From Smittium mucronatum (taxonomy: Eukaryota > Kickxellomycota > Harpellomycetes > Harpellales > Legeriomycetaceae), in the NCBI GenBank assembly GCA_001953115.1, contig LSSL01000998.1:50453-114452 (forward strand): DNA of 64,000 nucleotides, written 5' to 3'. Shown here in pieces: positions 53,490 to 64,000 of this stretch (position 1 is the stretch's first letter; each line of letters starts with the position of its first letter). The notes under the pieces were generated by a model. The model saw nothing but the letters and a program-made list of their open reading frames with translations. It was not told where the DNA came from and did not search any database. Position numbers and translations under genes: made by a program.

Positions 53490-56488
53490 TATATTATATG
53501 ATAATGTTACACTATTTTTCATTTTACTAATAAAATAATTTTTTAATAAGAAAATACATTTTTTAGACAATTAATTTTAAAATAATCGGAAAGGGTTAAT
53601 AAATATTTAACTATATATTAGATAAATTTTACAAAAAAAATAATATTGAGCCTGTAATTAAAGCCCGTTTTCAAAAAAAAAAAAAAAAAATTGAAATTGT
53701 GTGTTTTAAATTTTTTAATATCATGTTTTTTTTTAATATCTTTTACCCAGATATTCAACAAATAAAAAATATGAGATTCAATAATAAAATCCTTTGAAAA
53801 AATAAAAATAAATCCAAGCTTGCCTTTAAAAGAAATATTTTGCAGGTATTTTCAATATTCGATTATCCGTAAAGATTAAAAAAATTCTCGAAAACATTAT
53901 CTTAGCTTTAAGATGAAATAAAAATCCGAATTATAATTATTTTTTTGATGTGTAATTTTTTGAATTAAAAATATCTCATTGTAATTTTTAAGTAAAAAAA
54001 ATTATTTCTGCCTAACTTTACACCAAAAATATATTCATCATTTGTACTTTATCCGTCTTATACTAAATTTTAATAACTAAAATATTTATTAGATCTTTTT
54101 ATATATACTTTCATTGATAGTTACTTTTAAAAAAACAAATATTTGTATAAAATTTTACCCGAAGCTCTTCCCAATATTTTTTTTTTCTTTTTAATATGGT
54201 TATAAGGATTTAAGTGAATATTCGAGAAAATTTTTGAGGTTTTCTGATTATTTTTTTTAAACTCAAATATCTAAATTTTTTGTTTATCTTTGTTTAACGT
54301 TTCAAATTTATCAAATTTTTAACTTGATTTTGATCGGATTAGTAATATTAAGCCATTTAAACACAAATAAAAATAAAAACATGATAATATGATATAGTAT
54401 ATACATATCATTTTTTAAAAAATAAGCTAATATCTGAAAATGTAAAATCATAAACATATTGCGTAAAACACATATACCAAACCAAATGATAAAAAAAATC
54501 TTTGAAAATAATGCTAAGCATCATATTATTGAATATTTAAAAAAAAAAATTCAAGTTAAAAAGTCACATATATTTATTTATAACCTTTTTTATATTTAAA
54601 ATAAAAATAAACTATAAGTTTTACATATAATCAAACCAAATAATTTAGGAAAATTATTTTTAAAACAATAGAGATTAATTATATACAATTTTCATTTTTT
54701 ATCTTTTACATATATACTTTTTTTCATTGATAATAGACCATTTAATAAAAAATTTGGGGTTTAAAAGTCAATATTCTAGAAATCTGTACTAAAGATTATT
54801 TTAATAAATATATACAACCCAAATTTGTATTTGTTTCTCAATTCTAAATTTAGAATATTCGTGATTTATTTTTATTTTATTCATTTTAGTTTATAATATT
54901 TTACAAAAAAACAAGAAAATAAAATGTAATTTTTAGGTTATTTTACAATACCAAAATAAAAAAAGGTGTTTAATTAGAACCCCATTTATTTTTTATGGAT
55001 TAGTTACAGCTCTGTATTTCAGAATACGTTTTTTTAAGGATTTAGAAATAAATCGATTAAAATCTCTCCTAAAAAAAACTTCGCTTCAATTTCAGGCAAA
55101 AGAAGTAAAAATAAATGGTACTGTAATTCTAAAAAAATATTTATTAAAACGCTAAATTTTTTAAAAAAATAGACTAATAATACAGAAAACTTATTTAGGA
55201 AATTGATTTACAAATATAAAAAAAAAGGGCCTCTGCATTTTAGGGTGTAAAAAGTGTAAACTAATGCAAATAATAGAAATAAAATATTTATTCGAAGATG
55301 TATGAAAAAATGTTTTTTTAAAAATACATTTTATAAAAATCAGATACATTTCGGAAACATTTTATAGTTGAAATTTATAGCAATTTTTGGATTTTCTTAA
55401 ATTGATGCAATTAAATCAAAAAAATTAAATCAATTTTATTATGTAACAACTCAAAATTTCAAAAAGTATGATTATGCTTTTTGTATAAATTTATTGGTAT
55501 TTGAATTTGAAAATCGAAAATATTTTTCCTCAAAAACAGACTTGGCTATTATTTAAAACCTATATTGAACACCTAATGCTTATTTTTTGCTCTTAAAAAC
55601 ACTTTATTAAAGAGTGGGTGAAGATGATATGAAGTATTTCGATTTTTTATAAAGCCTTAAATATCGAATTATTTAAAAATATTAACAAAAATTCTATAAT
55701 TTTTTACATATTATTTATTTTTGGGCTTTTTTCTATGTGGATTCATATAGATATCGGGTATCAAGCCAAAAATTTAAAAATAAGTCGATTTAATTAGAAT
55801 CGATACTAAGCATGAGATTTTTTTATAGCTAATCTAACGAGAAACGGGATGAGATTAAGTTTGGAAGATATTAGATGCTTAAATAGCTGTAATAATACGT
55901 ACTGATCTTTTTAAACGTATCATTTAAGAATTATTTATTATTATTTTATGTAATAATTCTTATTAAAAAAAAATCAAAAATTCGCAATGAAAATGACTGT
56001 AATTTTTTTTTTTGATATCAATACAGGTGTATTATATTTTAAAAGCCTACAGATAATGAAAGAAAAAAATCACGATGGTGTGAGTTAGATTGTCAAAAAA
56101 ATATTTTTAAATGATAATAAAGAATAACTCTTATGAAAAAAATAAGAATCAAATGTATGTTTTTTCTGTTTAATTTAAAATTGAATATAGGATCATAACG
56201 TGTGATAAATTGTGAAAATATTCTCTCATATTTGCCATAGAAATAAACCCACACTTTTGAAAAAAAAATGGAGAATTTTTAAAAGAATATTGAGGTTTTC
56301 AACCAACCTCATCAATTGTTTTTTTCGGGTACGATTATTTGATTTAAAATAAATTATATTTTTATCATCGGTGTAAAATAAAATAATATTTATCAAAATG
56401 TTTTTTTATAATAACAATAATTTGAAAATTTGAAGACAATCCATTATCAGTATAGGCGTAGATTATCCTACTTTTCATCTCTTTAAAA
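53490..56488. other. AT-rich intergenic, no gene seen
   Basis: Very A+T-rich with many homopolymer runs. No coding frame, RNA gene or repeat family member is recognised on either strand. Confidence 0.65.
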
Positions 56489-56502
56489 GCTCCAAAGTTT
56501 TA

Positions 56503-56666
56503 GTTTTTCCTTGAACCAATGCCCTCGATGTATGGAGCTGCTAGAGCGGCAGAGGGGAGTAGGGCGACAATTTTTTTGAAAAATTTTCACTTTTTTAACT
56601 TTTTTAAATTAGTTTTTATAACTTTTTATCAACTTTAAAATAAATTTCCCGAAAAAAAAAAAAATA
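56503..56666 (+). mobile_element. Full-length SINE-like copy
   Basis: 164 bp: a head GTTTTTCCTTGAACCAATGC, the G+C-rich core GAGCTGCTAGAGCGGCAGAG followed by GGGAGTAGGGCGACA, a T-rich middle, AAAATAAATTTCCCG and a 13-base A tail (56652-56664). It is flanked by a 14-bp imperfect duplication: GCTCCAAAGTTTTA (56489-56502) and GCCCCAAAGTTTGA (56667-56680), 12 of 14 identical. It matches the minus-strand copy at 31985-32146 along its length. Duplication plus tail indicates retroposition. Confidence 0.75.
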
Positions 56667-56972
56667 GCCCCAAAGTTTGATTTCAAAAAGCGAAAATAAT
56701 TTATTAATCGAGAAAACTGAATTTCATCGTTTTAATTGTGAAATAATTACGTTATAATATAAATTTTAAAATAGCCCAAGGTTTTTGATATATTTTTGCA
56801 TTTATTTGAAATAAAATTTACTATAAATATAATTATAACCAAAAAAAGGGAGATTTATTTCGTTTATTTAAATTAAATATTCTATGATATATTAATATTA
56901 AGCGCCGCTCTTTGCTTACACCGATTTTAATTTTTTATCGAATTGCGATTGTTTTTTTGAACAAAATTTATA

Positions 56973-57258
56973 ATGATTGTCTCGAAGGAAAAAGAATTTC
57001 CAATACCAATATAAAATGACATTAACCAAGAGCTTTAAAAGCTATTTTACACACACATCAAAACATGGTGAATATATGATAAAGGCCAAGAGTTTTTTTT
57101 TTCAAAACTTTTTCATAAATTTCAGATTGGAAAAAGAAAGAAAAGAATTTCCTGTTGAAATACATCAGATACAAAAAAAAATATCCTCAAACACATTTTT
57201 TATTTTAAAGGGGAAATATAATGGAGGAGAATCCAAACTTTTAACAGTTGAAGTCTGA
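56973..57258 (+). CDS. Possible SRP14-like gene or pseudogene
   Basis: Two partial similarities to the signal-recognition-particle 14-kDa protein. LTKSFKSYFTHTSKHGEYMI (from 57022) resembles its 'L..LF....tsG.vyiT.K' start, and FFILKGKYNGGESKLLTVEV (ending at 57255) resembles its '..LiRa.dg...KiSTvV' strand. ATG at 56973 begins MIVSKEKEF, also SRP14-like, but in another frame; the two join only with a one-base shift near the A-run at 56992. The frame with the similarities can start at the Met at 57016 (81 residues). No frame-compatible intron removes the phenylalanine-rich middle. It may be a real gene with a sequencing error, a pseudogene, or coincidence. It converges with RVB2, 65 bp between stops. 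Confidence 0.3.
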
Positions 57259-57323
57259 AAAGAAATTAAGAGTAGACATAAACAACTAACGTATTTGGAT
57301 TTTTAGGGATGGTCGTCTGGGAA

Positions 57324-59141
<1,818 letters not shown>

Positions 59142-59534
59142 TTTGATTATTTTTTATATTCTTTAATGAAAAAGTATTACTAAATTGTTTAGTCTGGGAT
59201 GCTGAATAATTTTAAAAAACATTGATATTTTCGATCAGTTAGAACTTTTTTTTTATTTCGCGAATATCGAAATCTCAGCTTTTTATTTTCATCAAATCAT
59301 TTTGAATGAATTATTGGAATTTGATTTATTCAAAAACGCAATTATGGTAATTCGAAATGTGGTTGGCTTACTAAGACTCAGATATTGTCCAATAATATTA
59401 ACTTATTTATTTTTGAGAATAAATTTGCAAAGGATTCTGTGTCCATAAATCACGACGTATTGAATATCCCTCCGTAGTTTGAGGACATATGCAGTACATT
59501 TTTCAAAGTAATAATACTAAACCTTAAAACATAA

Positions 59535-59705
59535 ATGTGCTATTTTTGCTTGGGAACAGTGCAGACAGTGATTAGTGATTCTGAGATTGGAAATTCTAGT
59601 GGCTGGACATCTCGAAAAAGGATGGATAGGTCATATCTGTACAGTCTGTGCCATTTTCTGTGCAAAAATACAGCGTACGAATCTCAATCGTACCTCATAG
59701 TCTAG
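59535..59705 (+). other. G+C-richer island, possible small ORF
   Basis: About 170 bp of balanced composition in AT-rich DNA, open on both strands. The plus strand encodes 56 residues from ATG at 59535 (MCYFCLGTVQTVISDSEIGN...). The minus strand has about 47 codons (SYAVFLHRKWHRLYRYDLSI...) ending near 59545. At its right edge TAGTCTAGTGG (59700-59710) is a perfect A-box as in tRNA-Glu, but no B-box follows. It could be a decayed exon, a transposon fragment or a Pol III relic upstream of RVB2. No function is assigned. Confidence 0.2.
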
Positions 59706-62466
59706 TGGCTTAATGTAGGGGGGTTATTTCAATAGGAAAAAAATATTTTTCAATAATCCTGTTTGATTTAGACCCTAACCAAGATATCAACAGTTTCAGC
59801 GAGCTTGATTTATAAATGTGTATAACCTCAGGCGTCCAGCCTACTTGAAGATAAGTCAGAGATGGAGGGGGGGGGGTCTTTTTTTTGTAGATTGAATTAT
59901 TTTCCCTCAGCACTTAGCTGGTATCTCGATAAAGGGACTTATTTTATTTAGAAAAATTGCCGTTTCTAAACACGTTTTTCTTCTTTTGACATTTTTTTAG
60001 TTTAACCATTAATGACATTTCTTTACAATAGAATTCCCAGATACAAAGAAAAAAAATGCCATTAATAAAATATCTAATTTTACACCTTTGTTTATATAAA
60101 GCTATTCTAGGTAGGTTAAATTGGATGGCAGATACCTTCCCACTTTCCTGGCGTAGATATTTAGTAGACATACAGAAAAAACTGAAATTATTTATAATAA
60201 CAGTATTTTTTAATCCAAGTGCATTTTTTATTATTATTTCGATTAAATTTGTCCAATTTCACCTTAAAATAAGAAAAATTGCCAAAAAATTCAACTCTGT
60301 GATCTATAAAATATTATCCCGGATTAAATCATAATAAAAAGTTTGGTATTATAGTATTATTTTTTTTAAATAACGAATATGAAAAACAAAATACCTAAAG
60401 ACCCTGTTGTTGAAAATGAAAATGGGTTTAATATAGTTCAAGTTGAAAAAATATAAAATAACAATAATTTCTTGCGGAAAAAGAAAAAATTGAACCCCAA
60501 AATGACAACCTTTGGAACTCAGCTCACCTAAAATAAAGCAGGATCCAAAAATAAATAAATAAGTGGATTTGATTTTGAATGCCACATTTTTAAAAGACGA
60601 ATTTTTTTATCAATGACGTTAAATTGGCATTTTATTCAACGACTCTAATAACCGAATATGTTTTAATTTTTAAAGTTTTACGAAAATTTTAAGCCTCAAG
60701 TGAGAAACAGTATGGGCTATCTTGCGCTCTGCTAACCCTTTCAGGGCCGATGGCCCAAAAATTAATTTCATTTTTTATTTAATTTTAACATTTTATTGAC
60801 AAGAATTGTATTATATTGGATACATTGAGAAGTTAGACCGATTGAAACCATTAATATACACAAATTGGGGTGGGTAATATTTTGGGCCTGTAAAGAGTTA
60901 AATACCTTCTAACCCCATATATATATATTTTTTATAACCAGAAGACCATTTACTTTGCGAAACCAATATATCTTCATTCTTTTTTGGACGGTTTTTATGT
61001 TATTTTCCTTTTGAGTATTGAAATAAAATATCTGAAAATATATTCTTGGGATATATTAAACTCTTTTCAAAACATTAATAAAATTACAATATTTATTTTT
61101 TTAAAAAAAATAAGTGCTTTCATTAACCCCCTTCATCTATTTTTATGGCGTATACAACTATTTAAAAAATGCTTGAAAAGAAAACTAATTCAGCTGAAGG
61201 GATGTAAATTTCTATAGAGCATTTGAAAAAATTTATAATCGTGATATTCTATAAAATAGATATTTAATACACTATGTATCTTTTTCGTAGATTATAGTGT
61301 TTTTTCCTTGAAAAATCTAGAGAATATTTTTGAGAATATGACTTAGCTAACGATGAGTATGGATATATATAACATATCTTAAAAATTAATACTTGAAAAA
61401 TTCTCAGATTCAAAGCGTATTGCTTTGAATAAAAAAAAATGCACTAACGATTCATTTAAATTTATGATTACCTTAAATTATTTATAAGCCATTTTTCATT
61501 ATTTTATTTTATTTTGACAATTGCCTTACAGAATTTTTATTTTTAATATTTTATATTAGTGAATAATACATTTAAAATATATAAAATAGCATAAAATAAA
61601 CGAGATAATTTATTAAATGTCATATTTTTTGCGTGTATTCGGGTATTTAAAACATATTGCCTTTTTTAAAAAAAAGGTGGAATCGAAAAAAAAAAAAAAG
61701 AAGAATTTTTTTTCGTTTTAATTAAAATGACAAATACTGGGATATTGATTTATAAAAATTGTGCATAACCTAATCTAAAAAAACGATGGAAAAAATGAAT
61801 CTTATTTCAAATTTTGCCAAAATTAAAATAAAATACCTTTTATATTCTTCCCGAAAAAAATCAAGTTAAAAAAACCAAGATAATTGCAATTCAAATAAAA
61901 AATACATGAAATAGAGCTTATTTGTTATTAAAATTTATGCCTCTAGGGTTTAAATAATAATTTTATTATATTTATTCAAAATATCCTGAAATTTTTGTGA
62001 AAAAATTTCACTGATCTAAAAAAGTGCACAATAAAAAATATATTACTGAAATTTTCTCAAATTTTATAATTTTTTTTATAAAGTAAATTTAAAAAATAAA
62101 AATAATTTTCTTATAAATTTATAGCTAACCTCCAAAAAAAAAAAACGATTGATTGTTTTTAACTTTATTACTAATATTCAATTATTTTTTTGACCGTAGA
62201 AATATTTTGATTATCAGTTGTTTGTGTTTTTTAATAAAATTACGAATTCCAATTATATTATTTCATAATTTATATGGTAATACTTTGTTTATTTTTTCCT
62301 TGATTATAGGTAATAATTTGGGAAATTTTTCTATTCCGTTTCTAGTTTAAATGGCAGAATATATAATAATTGAATGAAGAAGATGATTTAAGTACAGCTA
62401 TTTCTTTTTTACTCTTTATGATAAAAAATTTATTATATGCAATATAATATTACCTTTCAGCGACGA

Positions 62467-62468
62467 AT

Positions 62469-62499
<31 letters not shown>
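62467..62499 (+). repeat. (TAA)n microsatellite
   Basis: About eleven uninterrupted TAA units in an AT-rich desert. No association with a gene is seen. Confidence 0.9.
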
Positions 62500-62501
<2 letters not shown>

Positions 62502-63968
62502 CCAATTGTATTTTTTTGTATTTAAAAAAATATACAGAATCCCAAATATTTCCAATATTTCAAAATAATACAAATTTAAACGATTGTTATCATAAGTACT
62601 TCAAATCCGGCATATTAAATTCGAATTTTCCTATTTTTGTTAAATAAACATATCTGATGGTCAAAAAGTATTTTTTTATTTAATAATCTTCTAAGAAGAT
62701 CCATTTAAAATCGATAGACAATAAATTTAGTTAAACCCCCGATTATTTATATATATATAAAGTTCTATATTGAAATACATACATTAATTCATCTTATAAT
62801 TATTTATGAAATAACAGATAAATTAAATTAAATTTTTTGTCACAATGATACCCATATTTTTGAAATATTCAGCGATTGTTGTGGGAAAAAATTAAACTTT
62901 AATTAATAAATATAATAAATGGGGTTATTTAGCTTCTTTATATATCTTCAAAACATAAAAAAAAACCAGGAGTTAAAATTTTGCTTTTAATATATTAAAA
63001 TATATTTAAATAATTTAAATAACATTGAATTCTTTACCAAAAAAGAGATAAAAAATCAAAAATGGAATCTTTTAGGCTTTTTTAGGCTTGATATCAACTT
63101 AACCTGTTTTCATTCAAACCTTAATTCACTAATTAAAGTAAGCACCAGATCAAAGAATCATTTATCTAATGTTTACTCAAAAAACCATATTATTTATTAT
63201 ATCTGTAATATTAGACCGAAAATACGCCGCGAATATGAAACTAGAAAAAACAATCGCGAACTCCCATAAAAAGTACCAAAGTTCCTTTTTTGAATATTTT
63301 TTCAGATTATTTTTATCAAAATAATATAAACACGTATATAAATTAGCTTTTTATCATCACAGAAATATTATACTACCAACCCGAAATCTGATACCCATCG
63401 CAAAATTCTGAAAAATATCACTAAATTCTGTTATATTTGCATTTTTTGGAGTTAAAATTTTTGTATAATCACTAAAAAAAGCTTAGTTTTTCTATTGGAA
63501 TAAAATTTGAAAATCGATTTAAAACCTTATTTTTGGAAAATTCAATAAAATTTTCCTTAATATGCGCTATATAAATGGATATTATTTTTATAAAGTAATT
63601 TATTAAAGAAAATTAAAACATTAAAACAGCTAAAATTTACCTCGAAAACATTGAAAAAAATTACATCGTTTGAATTAAAATGCATAAAAGACAAATTTAA
63701 ACATATCCATTTTCTTTTTGAATATTATCTGCCATTTCAGCTTTTTCACATACTCTAAAGATTTATATCCATTTATGGAACAAAAAAACAATTACTATTT
63801 AAAAAAAATTGAAAAAATAATAAGCTATTAGTACTTTTATGTATCTTATAAAGCTTTAAAATGAATATTTTTGCAAATTTTTTTTGATATAGATCAAATA
63901 AAATTTCATTAAAAATTGTGAAAAGTTTTTTTTTACGCAGAATTTATTTTTAAACTTAATAAAAATGA

Positions 63969-63999
<31 letters not shown>

Positions 64000-64000
64000 C
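63969..64000 (+). repeat. Poly-A followed by (CA)n
   Basis: A run of about 17 A followed by seven or eight CA units reaching the window edge. It may be a retroposon tail that seeded a CA microsatellite; the head is not recognisable. Confidence 0.7.

Larger units (their letters stand above)
59710..64000. other. AT-rich intergenic, no gene recognised
   Basis: AT-rich DNA to the window end. The frames near 60.05-60.33, 60.98-61.22 and 62.15-62.35 kb are Phe/Ile/Lys-rich and typical of chance translation of AT-rich sequence. A G-run (ten G) occurs at about 59867, a (TAA)n microsatellite at about 62467-62499, and the window ends in a poly-A run followed by (CA)n. Confidence 0.6.

Noticed and set aside
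52810..53490. Open frames on both strands across the 603-N gap
   Set aside because: They consist of translated Ns and TA repeats.
56977..57258. TTG-initiated 93-codon gene
   Set aside because: A TTG start is unlikely in a fungal nuclear gene; the internal ATG at 57016 or a frameshifted start at 56973 is more plausible.
60056..61217. Frames at 60056-60334, 60349-60585 and 60984-61217
   Set aside because: Phe/Ile/Lys-rich translations typical of AT-rich non-coding DNA, with no motif or homology recognised.

Overview
The window looks like nuclear DNA of an AT-rich, early-diverging fungus. All recognisable genes are fungal-type housekeeping genes, several carry short GT-AG introns (about 60-225 bp), and long stretches of roughly 80% A+T hold no genes. 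The gene content (Byr4/Bfa1-like and Rvb2 proteins) and DIRS and LINE retroelements would fit a zoosporic or Kickxellomycotina-type lineage such as the insect-gut Harpellales. That placement is inference; no rRNA or mitochondrial marker is present to settle it.

Layout. Positions 1 to about 15.6 kb are an AT-rich desert with a few palindromes, a short 18-bp repeat and one tRNA-like relic. From about 15.7 to 25.7 kb lies a three-level retrotransposon nest on the minus strand. A decayed LINE (ORF1 with zinc knuckle, ORF2 with endonuclease and reverse transcriptase) is split by a decayed DIRS-type tyrosine-recombinase retrotransposon (17251 to about 21652). The DIRS copy still shows its inverted terminal repeats and internal complementary region, and its RT gene is itself split by a truncated SINE-like element with a 12-bp target-site duplication. 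The SINE family has three more copies: one at 26.85-27.65 kb, swollen by a huge (CTTTTA)n array; one at 31985-32146; and one at 56503-56666. From about 28.5 to 31 kb there are a tRNA-His pseudogene, a second tRNA-like relic and an unexplained hairpin-rich GC-elevated stretch.

The gene island runs from about 32.3 to 49.3 kb: a small possible mitochondrial protein, the Rieske iron-sulfur protein of complex III, Tfb3/MAT1 of TFIIH, a DNAJC17/Cwf23-type J-protein, a very large karyopherin (exportin-5/Msn5-like), a WD40 protein of unknown role and a Byr4/Bfa1-like mitotic-exit regulator rebuilt here from four exons. Tfb3 and the J-protein converge with abutting stop codons. A second desert (49.7-56.5 kb, with an assembly gap inside a TA repeat) is followed by a possible SRP14-like gene and RVB2 (reptin), convergent, then AT-rich DNA to the end.

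The genes are ordinary housekeeping functions (respiration, transcription, splicing, nuclear transport, mitotic exit, chromatin remodelling) and form no operon-like system. The most unusual content is the nested retroelement structure and the SINE copy that hosts a hexanucleotide expansion.
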